From the NCBI GenBank assembly GCA_031283505.1, contig JAITBO010000324.1:1-5385 (forward strand): a stretch of 5,385 nucleotides of DNA, written 5' to 3'. The notes beneath the pieces are model-generated. The model ran no database searches. It was not told where the DNA came from and saw nothing but the letters and a program-made list of their open reading frames with translations. The stretch comes from Treponema sp. (GTDB lineage Bacteria; Spirochaetota; Spirochaetia; Treponematales; Breznakiellaceae). Shown in pieces: positions 1 through 5,385 of this stretch. Every line of letters begins with the position of its first letter. Within the stretch, counting starts at the first letter, position 1. The position numbers and the translations under genes were made by a program.

Positions 1-1062
1 TGGCCTACCGTGGACAGACGGAGCGAAAACTGGCAAGAGATGCTGGAACGTGGGCTCCTCATCCGAACGGAGCGGGGTTATCGCATCGGTATGGACTTTC
101 AGGGGAATACCGTCCATTACGATGCCACCAACCCGGAGGCCCGATCCTACATCTGGGAAAAGGTGAAAAAGAACTACTACGACAAGGGGGTCAGGATCTT
201 CTGGCTTGACGAGGCGGAGCCGGAATATTCGGTCTACGACTTTGACAACTACCGCTACCACCTGGGACCGGATATTCAGATTGGTAACGTATACCCCCTC
301 ATGTACGCCAAAACTTTTTTTGACGGCATGAAGGCGGTGGGACAGGACAGCATCCTCAATCTACTCCGTTGTGCCTGGGCGGGGAGCCAGCGTTACGGTG
401 CCCTGGTCTGGTCCGGGGACATCCATTCCACCTTCGAGAGTCTGCGGAATCAGCTTGTCGCAGGACTTAACATGGGTATCTCGGGAATACCCTGGTGGAC
501 CACCGATATCGGCGGTTTCTTCGGCGGCGAGGTGACGGACCCTCATTTCCACGAACTCTTCATCCGCTGGTTCCAGTGGGGTTGCTTCTGCCCGGTGATG
601 CGGCTTCATGGTTACCGGGACCCCATCAAAGCCCAGTACGGAACTACCGGCGGGGCCACCTGCCGTTCCGGTGCCGACAACGAAGTCTGGTCCTTTACCG
701 GTGAGGTCTACGAAATTTGCAAAAAGTATCTTTTCCTCCGGGAAAAACTGCGGCCCTACGTGACGGTACAGATGCAGGCCGCCCATGAAAAAGGAACCCC
801 GGTGATGCGGCCCCTGTTCTACGATTTTCCCGACGACAAAAGGTCCTGGGAGACCGAGGACCAGTTCATGTTCGGTCCCAACTACCTTGTGGCGCCCATC
901 CTCTTTGAAGGGGCCAGGGAAAGAGAGGTCTATCTTCCTGCGGGGCAGCGTTGGACAGATGTCTGGACCGGCAAGGTCTGTGAAGGGGGGCGGATCGTCA
1001 CCGCAGCCGCGCCGCTGGACAGAATCCCCGTTTTCAGCCGGGACGGTACGGCCTTTGAATAA
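1..1062 (+). CDS. Glycoside hydrolase family 31 enzyme (alpha-xylosidase/alpha-glucosidase-like), 5'-truncated by window edge
   Basis: This is the C-terminal 353 residues of a GH31 retaining alpha-glycosidase. The frame is open from base 1 and opens with WPTVD, as inside a GH31 barrel, so the ATG inside it is not the start. Visible residue D70 in FWLDEAEPEY fits the catalytic nucleophile and D140 in LVWSGDIHSTF the acid/base, 70 residues apart. WWTTDIGGF (165-173) and RLHGYRDP (201-208) are further GH31 active-site motifs. FMFGPNYLVAPI (289-300) marks entry into the C-terminal beta-sandwich, and the protein ends normally at RDGTAFE. The WLDEAEPEY form differs from the FKTDFGERIP form of the next gene, so the two are different GH31 subgroups rather than a recent duplication. 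Exact substrate is not readable: alpha-xyloside, alpha-glucoside or a related linkage are all possible. No signal peptide can be judged because the N-terminus is missing. Family assignment is very secure; specificity is inferred. Confidence 0.95.
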   Translation, partial: WPTVDRRSENWQEMLERGLLIRTERGYRIGMDFQGNTVHYDATNPEARSYIWEKVKKNYYDKGVRIFWLDEAEPEYSVYDFDNYRYHLGPDIQIGNVYPLMYAKTFFDGMKAVGQDSILNLLRCAWAGSQRYGALVWSGDIHSTFESLRNQLVAGLNMGISGIPWWTTDIGGFFGGEVTDPHFHELFIRWFQWGCFCPVMRLHGYRDPIKAQYGTTGGATCRSGADNEVWSFTGEVYEICKKYLFLREKLRPYVTVQMQAAHEKGTPVMRPLFYDFPDDKRSWETEDQFMFGPNYLVAPILFEGAREREVYLPAGQRWTDVWTGKVCEGGRIVTAAAPLDRIPVFSRDGTAFE

Positions 1063-1069
1063 GGAAGAG
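1061..1069 (+). promoter_or_regulatory. Ribosome binding site of the yicI-like gene
   Basis: AAGGAAGAG lies just before the ATG at 1072 and overlaps the TAA stop (1060-1062) of the upstream GH31 gene. It fixes the start of the second enzyme at 1072. It also implies that ribosomes finishing the first gene can re-initiate on the second, which supports one transcript. Confidence 0.75.
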
Positions 1070-1071
1070 AC

Positions 1072-3441
1072 ATGAAATTCCGGGATGGCTATTGGGAAAT
1101 AAGGGAAGGGGTACAAGCGTTCCATCCCGTAGAAGTATTGGACGCCGTGGCGGACACCGGAGGGACGGAAGATCCGGGTCCTGCCCTCACCCTCTACTCT
1201 TCCTGCAAAAGGTCCGAAAACCGGGGGGACCGGATAGGGGGGCCTCTCCTTACCCTGCGTCTCGGTTCCCCCATGAAAGACGTGCTCCATCTCCGTATGT
1301 ATCACCACCGGGGCGGCCTGTGCCGGGGACCGGAATTCGGCGTCCCCCCGGATACGGAGGGGCTGGCCCTGCTGCCCGGTCCGGCAGGCGGTACGGAATA
1401 CTGCTTTGAGGCCGGTTCGCTTTCGGCGGCCATTGCTGCGGAGGGGGATTGGCGGCTGGTTTTTAGCCTGCGGGGAGAAAAACTCACCGAGCTTTCGGGA
1501 AGGAATTCGGGGTACTTTATCGATCACGGTCGCCCTTTTATGGCCCAGTACCTGGGGCTTTCGGTGGGAGAAACGATCTATGGCCTGGGAGAACGGTTCA
1601 CCCCCTTTGTCAAAAACGGACAGACGGTGGATATATGGAACGAAGACGGCGGAACCGCCAGTGAACAGGCCTACAAGAACATCCCCTTTTACTTGAGCAG
1701 CCGGGGTTATGGGGTGCTGGTCAATAACCCCGGCAGGGTTTCCTTTGAAGTCGGCAGTGAGGTGGTCAGCGCGGTCCAGTTCTCCGTTCCAGGGGAGATT
1801 CTCGACTATTACCTTATCGTGGGCAGTGAGATGAAAGAGGTGATCCGCAGCTATACGGCCCTCACCGGACGGCCTGCCTTGCCGCCGGCCTGGTCCTTCG
1901 GGCTCTGGCTCTCTACTTCCTTCACTACCGACTACGATGAAAAAACGGTGAACGCCTTCATCGACGGTATGGCGGAACGGCGGATTCCCCTTTCGGTGTT
2001 TCACTTCGATTGTTTCTGGATGAAGGAATGCCAATGGGTGAATTTTGAATGGGACCGGGAACAGTTTCCCGATCCGGAAGGGATGTTGGCACGGCTTCAC
2101 GGCCGGGGGTTGCGGATCTGCGTGTGGATCAACCCTTATGTGGCCCAGAAATCGCCGCTTTTCGATGAGGGTATGGCCGGGGGCTATCTGGTAAAAAAAC
2201 CCTCCGGGGAAGTCTGGCAGTGGGATCGCTGGCAGCCGGGGATGGCTCTGGTGGACTTTACCAATCCCGCCGCCCTCCGCTGGTACCGAAGCAAGCTGCG
2301 GCGCCTCCTTGATATGGGGGTGGACTGCTTCAAGACCGATTTCGGTGAACGGATTCCCACCGATGTGGCATGGTATAACGGCGCGGACCCGCAAAAAATG
2401 CACAATTACTATACATTTCTCTATAACCAGGCGGTTTTCACTCTTCTTGAGGAAACACGGGGGCGGGGAGATGCCGTCGTTTTTGCCCGGTCCGCCGTCG
2501 CTGGAGGCCAGTGTTTTCCCGTCCATTGGGGCGGCGACTGCGCGGCGACCTACGAATCTATGGCCGAGACCCTGCGGGGCGGGCTTTCTCTGGGACTCTG
2601 CGGTTTCGGTTTCTGGAGCCACGACATTTCCGGCTTCGAGCAGACCGCCACGCCGGACCTTTTTAAACGTTGGACCGCTTTCGGACTCCTGTCCTCCCAC
2701 AGCCGCCTCCATGGTAACCAGTCTTACCGGGTCCCCTGGAATTTCGATGAAGAGGCCGGTGAAGTACTTCGCTTCTTTACGGAACTAAAGTGTTCTCTGA
2801 TGCCTTATCTCTACGGCGCCGCCTTGCAGGCCCACCGCGAAGGGATACCCCTGCTGCGGGCCATGGTACTGGAATTCCCCGGCGATCCCGCCTGTACCTG
2901 CCTGGACCGGCAGTATATGCTGGGAGACTCCCTTCTCGCGGCCCCCGTTTTCAGTGCCAATGGCGATGTTTCCTATTACCTCCCTGAAGGCAGATGGACC
3001 CGGTTCATCGGGGACCCGGCGACAGAGGAGATCGGGGGAGATGTTGTGGAAGGATGCCGCTGGCACCGGGAGCGCCACGGTTACTTGAGCCTTCCCCTTT
3101 TTGTGCGGTCCAATTCGGTGATTCCCCTGGGCGGCGGCGGAGGTCCCGAATACGATTATACCGACGGAGTCTGTTTCCATGTGTTTGAATTGGCCGAGGG
3201 GCGGACGATCCGTTCCGTAGTCCCCACCCCCCAAGGCGGGACGGGACTGGAAGTCGCCATAACCCGAGAACGGGACGAATTCAGCGCTGAAGCGGCGCCG
3301 GCGCGAAAACCCTGGGGATTGTGCCTCCGGGGTATCCACGTTTTTCGGTCCCTCAGCCCAAGTGTGTCGGCACGGGACAGTTCCCGGGGACTGCTTGTCT
3401 CCGTTCCGGCGGGAACCGGAACCCTGCGAGTTGGTCTCTAA
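1072..3441 (+). CDS. yicI: Alpha-xylosidase, GH31, YicI type
   Basis: This is a complete 789-residue homologue of E. coli YicI (772 residues), a retaining alpha-xylosidase that releases xylose from isoprimeverose and the non-reducing end of xyloglucan oligosaccharides. An N-terminal beta-sandwich includes YGLGERF (170-176). The barrel begins near GRPALPPAWSFGLW (266-279), and C-terminal beta-domains follow RQYMLGDSLLAAPVF (613-627). D423 in CFKTDFGERIP matches nucleophile D416 of E. coli and D489 in WGGDC matches acid/base D482. F284, C314, F315, W352, K421 and R473 match the E. coli pocket residues F277, C307, F308, W345, K414 and R466, all at offset +7. The pocket thus looks tuned for xylose rather than glucose. 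R545 and H547 (SRLHG) are also conserved. No signal peptide is evident, so the enzyme is probably cytoplasmic and acts on imported oligosaccharides. The start is set by the AAGGAAGAG site. It follows another GH31 gene by 9 bp; no YicJ-like transporter gene lies in the window. Confidence 0.97.
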   Translation: MKFRDGYWEIREGVQAFHPVEVLDAVADTGGTEDPGPALTLYSSCKRSENRGDRIGGPLLTLRLGSPMKDVLHLRMYHHRGGLCRGPEFGVPPDTEGLALLPGPAGGTEYCFEAGSLSAAIAAEGDWRLVFSLRGEKLTELSGRNSGYFIDHGRPFMAQYLGLSVGETIYGLGERFTPFVKNGQTVDIWNEDGGTASEQAYKNIPFYLSSRGYGVLVNNPGRVSFEVGSEVVSAVQFSVPGEILDYYLIVGSEMKEVIRSYTALTGRPALPPAWSFGLWLSTSFTTDYDEKTVNAFIDGMAERRIPLSVFHFDCFWMKECQWVNFEWDREQFPDPEGMLARLHGRGLRICVWINPYVAQKSPLFDEGMAGGYLVKKPSGEVWQWDRWQPGMALVDFTNPAALRWYRSKLRRLLDMGVDCFKTDFGERIPTDVAWYNGADPQKMHNYYTFLYNQAVFTLLEETRGRGDAVVFARSAVAGGQCFPVHWGGDCAATYESMAETLRGGLSLGLCGFGFWSHDISGFEQTATPDLFKRWTAFGLLSSHSRLHGNQSYRVPWNFDEEAGEVLRFFTELKCSLMPYLYGAALQAHREGIPLLRAMVLEFPGDPACTCLDRQYMLGDSLLAAPVFSANGDVSYYLPEGRWTRFIGDPATEEIGGDVVEGCRWHRERHGYLSLPLFVRSNSVIPLGGGGGPEYDYTDGVCFHVFELAEGRTIRSVVPTPQGGTGLEVAITRERDEFSAEAAPARKPWGLCLRGIHVFRSLSPSVSARDSSRGLLVSVPAGTGTLRVGL

Positions 3442-3730
3442 CCCACGCCCTGTAAGGTAAGTTCCACTATATCACGGATTTTTAAATGACGTTGTCCTGT
3501 ATAAATACCAAGATAAACGCATAGGAATTTTAACCACAGAGATACACGGAGTTTTTATTACTAATCGGGTTTCATCTCCGTGTCCTCCGTAGTTTTTCCG
3601 TGATTTTTTGCCACGAAGTACCGCCATATCAAGGGTACTGTGCCATTAGGTGGTTATTAGCCGGGCGATTTAGGCATACTCTCATTTCTATACGTTTATC
3701 CTGTATCAACGACAGCTTTGAAAAAATTTG
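3442..3730. other. Intergenic spacer downstream of yicI, no gene seen
   Basis: No convincing coding sequence is found in these 289 bases. Base composition turns visibly AT-richer right after the yicI stop. No classical hairpin-plus-T-run terminator directly follows the stop; the only strong dyad is the 3534-3592 palindrome. The heptamer ATCACGG (3471-3477) recurs inverted as CCGTGAT (3598-3604) and loosely brackets that palindrome. TATAAAT at 3500-3506 resembles a -10 box, but no matching -35 or downstream gene supports it. Confidence 0.6.
3534..3592. repeat. Imperfect palindromic intergenic repeat (CCACAGAG/CACGGAG type), possible terminator
   Basis: The left arm CCACAGAGATACACGGAG (3534-3551) pairs with the right arm CTCCGTGTCCTCCGTAG (3576-3592). 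The inner 8 bp, ACACGGAG/CTCCGTGT, pair perfectly around a 24-base loop; the outer part is imperfect. TTTTT follows at 3593-3597, so the transcript could form a terminator-like stem for the GH31 operon. Sequences of this accaca-gag/cacggag kind are dispersed between genes in many bacterial genomes, so this may be a repeat-family member rather than a dedicated terminator. Dyad seen directly; function inferred. Confidence 0.5.
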
Positions 3731-3759
3731 TGTCAATAACGAGGGAATCGTTCACCCCC
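3731..3759 (+). repeat. Left terminal inverted repeat of the 251-bp element
   Basis: It begins TGTCAATAACGAGGGAATCG and continues TTCACCCCC. Over 28 bp it differs at only three positions (14, 17 and 21 of the repeat) from the IS terminus at 4501-4528. Unlike the other two ends in this window, it has no second tandem copy inside it. Confidence 0.7.
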
Positions 3760-3924
3760 TAAAACGTTAAAATTTACAAACAAGAATTTCCCTTTTTTGT
3801 CAGAACGAACAAAAATGACTTTTAAAGCCCAAAAATGGTGGATATCCTCCACTACGCCTTGTATGGAGTTCTGAGAGGATTTTATAAACAAGTTGAGCTC
3901 TGTAAAATTTTGCATTTTCGTCAT

Positions 3925-3981
3925 GGGGGTGAACGAATCGCTTGTTAATTAGAGGGGTGAAGTAATCGCTGGTTAACGACA
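3925..3981 (-). repeat. Right end of the 251-bp element: two tandem copies of the terminal motif
   Basis: The outer copy is 3954-3981 and the inner copy 3925-3951, both pointing inward from the right end. Read on the - strand the outer copy begins TGTCGTTAACCAGCGATTAC and the inner one is TAATTAACAAGCGATTCG followed by TTCACCCCC. Their equivalent bases are 28 bp apart. This double-site layout matches the IS end at 4501-4565 and suggests two transposase binding sites. Confidence 0.65.
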
Positions 3982-4075
3982 CCCCCGGGTCAAAGCCTAG
4001 GTGGAATACCATCTGAATCCATGACGGCTGGACCCCGGAGAGTATCGCTGGCAGGCTTTCCCTTGATTTCCCCGA
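3982..4075. other. Unassigned DNA between the 251-bp element and the integrase remnant
   Basis: The integrase reading frame stays open on the - strand through here, but the peptide no longer resembles the family. This may be diverged integrase sequence or unrelated DNA joined by a deletion. GTATCGCTGG at 4042-4051 echoes part of the IS-end motif and recurs inverted at 4301-4310. Confidence 0.4.
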
Positions 4076-4226
4076 ATTGCACTTTATCCGGGCGGCGGTC
4101 ATATTGTTTTCCCCGGTGGACCTTCCCATTTGCCGCTTGCCATTTTTGTCAGGCGTAGTAATAGACCACCCGTTTTCCCGAAGGGAAGACCCGCCAATAA
4201 AGCGTGAAATCGTTATGGATTTTCAT
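4076..4226 (-). pseudogene. N-terminal remnant of a tyrosine recombinase (phage-type integrase), frameshifted and truncated
   Basis: Reading leftward from ATG at 4226-4224 gives a peptide containing FTLYWRVFPSGKRVVYYYA, then a TGA at 4151-4149. The next frame continues without a break as DKNGKRQ then GRSTGENNMTAARIKCN, ending about 4076. Joined across the shift, this is the arm-binding N-terminus of a tyrosine recombinase type that I recall from Treponema genomes, with the pattern FTL..R..PSGK..YYY.YD..G.R..GRST.......AAR..CN. The shift is best explained by loss of two bases from a Tyr codon before the Asp. No core-binding domain or catalytic R-H-R-Y region follows; instead the sequence drifts and meets the 251-bp element at 3981. 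A GAGGG ribosome-binding-like site sits 4 bases before the ATG. It was probably the integrase of a decayed prophage or integrative element. Family assignment is from recall of the motif, not from a search. Confidence 0.55.
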
Positions 4227-4500
4227 AAAACCCTCATTTTTGGAAATATGATGTCTTTTGTGGATACACCCCATTTTCCGCCGTAAAAGTATCCCACGAA
4301 CCAGCGATACGTTAATTCATTACAGGGAATAGAGATAGAGGGTATTGGAAGGTATTCGCAATGGGACAAAACTGCAAAATCTCGATTTTCATATACAGCC
4401 GGGGCGTTATCAGCAGGTACAACGTACCGGCGGAGGGCGTTAATACGTTCTCTGAAAGGAGACGGAGACCCGCGAAGCGGGATGTGACGGGCCTAGTAGG
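4227..4500. other. Unassigned region between the integrase remnant and the IS end
   Basis: This would be the upstream region of the integrase remnant, where an attachment site or promoter could have been, but no attachment core, tRNA or clear promoter is visible. AACCAGCGAT at 4299-4308 matches 10 bases of the right end of the 251-bp element (read on its - strand). Small dyads are GGTAC-AAC-GTACC (4416-4428) and CCCGC-GAA-GCGGG (4469-4481). An ATG at 4361 has GGAAGG 8 bases upstream and opens a + strand frame of 83 codons, but its last third is IS terminus and its sequence is not recognised, so it is not called as a gene. Confidence 0.4.
4469..4481. repeat. Short perfect hairpin CCCGC-GAA-GCGGG
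   Basis: A 5-bp GC-rich stem closes a GAA triloop, 19 bases left of the IS end. No T-run follows on either strand, so a terminator is unlikely. It could be the core of a dispersed REP-like repeat or part of the IS target, but neither can be shown here. Confidence 0.3.
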
Positions 4501-4565
4501 TGTCAATAACGAGCGATTCGATCACCCCTTACGGGACCTAATTAACGGGCGATTCGAGCCCCCCC
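4501..4565 (+). repeat. IS terminus with two tandem copies of the end motif
   Basis: The outer copy (4501-4528) and inner copy (4539-4565, TAATTAACGGGCGATTCGAG then CCCCC) have equivalent bases 36 bp apart. The same outer-plus-inner arrangement occurs at the right end of the 251-bp element with 28-bp spacing. The transposase stop codon (TGA, 4524-4522) falls inside the outer copy, so the last residues of the protein are encoded by the terminal repeat. Confidence 0.65.
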
Positions 4566-5385
4566 TGCCGGCAAGTTCTGGGACTTTGACATCGGCGAAG
4601 AAGGAATCGTGAATAAGGCGTTTGGTCACCTGCGACAGATGGGATTTCTTGTCTTTATTCAGAAAGTCCAGAAATTTTACCCCGTAATACGTTTTGTCGT
4701 AATACGCTTTGAAACCTATCTTTTCGCTGAACAGGAACACGATGTGTTTCTTCGCCGGAGGCCGGGGACTGTCAACCTGAAAGGTGTAATTATGAAAGGA
4801 GAAGCATCCGCAGTTGTCCGTTTTACGGTCATATTTGGCCGCAAGCAGGGTGTCAAGGTCGAAGCCCGCCGGAACGGGCGCAAAGGCGGTTGTGTCATGG
4901 CAGGCAGGCTCCCGGTGAAACCGTTGGTTGAACTCGTTGATGAACCGCGGGAGGGCGGCGTTGGCCTGTTCCATGGCGGTAATGCCGTTCAGCTTGAGCC
5001 AGACCGGCAGGCGGCTTTGCAGGGTCTCCCACAGGCGCTCAATGCGCCCTTTGGCCTGGGGGCTTCCGGCGGGAATAAGCTCGCAGCCCAAGGTTTCCGC
5101 AATATGGCCGAATTGGGTCTTGTCCAGGATCTTCCCGGCCAGTTGTTCTTCAATCGACCAGTGTTCCGGTTTTTTGGTATTGACGAAATAGATGCCGATT
5201 CGGTCGGCATAGAGGGCCTGCGGCGCTCCATAACCCTGTAAAACCGCCCGAAAGGCTTCAAAATACCCCTGAAGACACTCGTGTTCGCACAGGTACAGGG
5301 CCAGTATGTCTCCGGTCGCGTCATCCTGAAATCCGTGTAAGGCACACTGAAGACCCCGTCCCAGCCAGTCGAAGGGCGAGGCGTC
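4522..5385 (-). CDS. ISNCY family DDE transposase, N-terminus beyond window edge
   Basis: The frame is open from the right edge to TGA at 4524-4522, giving 287 visible residues. It begins within the catalytic (rve-type) core: DASPFDWLG, then DDATGDILALY (visible residues 21-31), LYADRIGIYF and SPQAKGRIERLW. The three predicted metal ligands are D1, D61 (YADR) and E116 (RIERLW), spaced 60 and 55 residues. The D.SP.DWL, DDATG and SPQAKGRIERLW signatures are typical of ISNCY/IS1202-like transposases rather than IS3 or IS481. The C-terminal region (about 195-255, FHNYTFQV to YYGVKFLD) fits the small beta-rich tail of this family. The missing N-terminus should hold the helix-turn-helix DNA-binding part. 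No frameshift or stop interrupts the visible part, so the copy could be functional. The last dozen residues, rich in Arg and Gly, come from the terminal repeat and may be poorly conserved. Confidence 0.88.
   Translation of the reverse strand, partial: DASPFDWLGRGLQCALHGFQDDATGDILALYLCEHECLQGYFEAFRAVLQGYGAPQALYADRIGIYFVNTKKPEHWSIEEQLAGKILDKTQFGHIAETLGCELIPAGSPQAKGRIERLWETLQSRLPVWLKLNGITAMEQANAALPRFINEFNQRFHREPACHDTTAFAPVPAGFDLDTLLAAKYDRKTDNCGCFSFHNYTFQVDSPRPPAKKHIVFLFSEKIGFKAYYDKTYYGVKFLDFLNKDKKSHLSQVTKRLIHDSFFADVKVPELAGRGGSNRPLIRSRKG

Larger units (their letters stand above)
3731..3981. mobile_element. 251-bp MITE-like element bounded by terminal inverted repeats
   Basis: The left end reads TGTCAATAACGAGGGAATCG and the right end, read inward on the opposite strand, TGTCGTTAACCAGCGATTAC. 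Over 28 bp the two ends agree at 21 positions. The right end carries a second inner copy of the motif (3925-3951). The left end matches the IS end at 4501 at 25 of 28 positions, so the element belongs to the same family as that IS. The interior (about 3762-3920) is AT-rich, unlike the flanks, and shows no transposase sequence. It can be read as a 63-residue peptide on the - strand (3924 to 3733), but this resembles nothing I recognise and starts and stops within the end repeats. A near-perfect 16-bp palindrome, TGGTGGATATCCTCCA, lies at 3836-3851. No clear target-site duplication is visible. It is either a non-autonomous element mobilised by an ISNCY-like transposase or an internally deleted copy. 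Confidence 0.6.
4501..5385 (-). mobile_element. ISNCY/IS1202-like insertion sequence, one end plus 3' part, runs off the right edge
   Basis: The outer boundary is placed at TGTCAATAACGAGCGATTCG (4501-4520), because this repeat also forms the left end of the 251-bp element and precedes a transposase gene reading toward it. The transposase occupies nearly everything inside. Only the transposase-3' end of the IS is in the window, so the other terminus and any target duplication cannot be seen. The bases left of the boundary (GGCCTAGTAGG) would be the target flank. Confidence 0.75.

Noticed and set aside
361..2712. A 783-codon open frame on the - strand opposite both GH31 genes.
   Set aside because: It runs antisense across two well-supported enzyme genes and their junction, its peptide is rich in Pro, Gly, Arg and His with no recognisable domain, and such frames arise from GC-rich codon use on the opposite strand.
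2785..3339. A 184-codon - strand frame opposite the 3' part of the yicI-like gene.
   Set aside because: It is fully antisense to conserved alpha-xylosidase sequence and has no recognisable protein features.
3715..3996. Inverted heptamers GCTTTGA (3715-3721) and TCAAAGC (3990-3996) just outside the 251-bp element, considered as extended ends or a target duplication.
   Set aside because: They are inverted rather than direct, lie at unequal distances from the element ends, and a 7-bp match is expected by chance.
3800..4129. A 109-codon - strand frame spanning the integrase remnant and the 251-bp element.
   Set aside because: Only its first 18 residues match integrase; the rest reads through the junction and the terminal repeats, so it is a fortuitous fusion and not a gene.
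3731..4565. A CRISPR array, because the same motif occurs five times.
   Set aside because: The copies are in both orientations, irregularly spaced and tied to element ends, with no regular spacers.
4609..5241. A 210-codon + strand frame opposite the transposase.
   Set aside because: The opposite strand encodes a clear DDE transposase with all catalytic motifs; this frame is its shadow.
4989..5345. A 118-codon - strand frame overlapping the transposase in another frame.
   Set aside because: The peptide lacks transposase motifs, whereas the overlapping frame open to the window edge carries DDATG, YADR and SPQAKGRIERLW.

Overview
The window joins a two-gene glycoside hydrolase locus on the + strand (1-3441) to a degraded mobile-element region (3442-5385) whose recognisable genes lie on the - strand. 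The DNA gives no direct taxonomic marker. The two GH31 enzymes, the ISNCY-type transposase and the N-terminus of a tyrosine recombinase of a type I associate with gut treponemes together suggest a moderately GC-rich, polysaccharide-using spirochaete, perhaps a termite-gut Treponema relative. That placement is inference, at low to moderate confidence.

1-1062 is the 3' part of a GH31 enzyme gene that begins left of the window. Its catalytic nucleophile (WLDEAEPEY) and acid/base (WSGD) motifs are both visible. Nine bases later, at 1072-3441, comes a complete 789-residue YicI-type alpha-xylosidase. Every active-site position I could compare with E. coli YicI is conserved at a constant offset of +7. 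The ribosome binding site of the second gene overlaps the stop codon of the first, so the two are almost certainly co-transcribed. The likely job is removal of alpha-linked xylose from xyloglucan oligosaccharides or isoprimeverose, with the first enzyme handling a related alpha-glycoside.

3442-4500 contains no intact gene. In order it holds an imperfect palindrome of the CCACAGAG...CTCCGTGT type (3534-3592), a 251-bp AT-rich element bounded by TGTC...GACA terminal inverted repeats (3731-3981), and the frameshifted N-terminal remnant of a tyrosine recombinase (4076-4226, - strand). After that comes about 270 bp of unassigned DNA with small hairpins.

4501-5385 is one end of an ISNCY/IS1202-like insertion sequence running off the right edge. 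Its transposase (- strand, ends at 4522) shows all three DDE residues. The end of this IS and the ends of the 251-bp element share one roughly 28-bp motif, present in five copies in the window. In both elements one end carries two tandem copies. The 251-bp element is therefore best read as a non-autonomous (MITE-like) or internally deleted relative of the neighbouring IS family. This relationship is the most interesting thing here. I see no evidence of a wholly new biological system.
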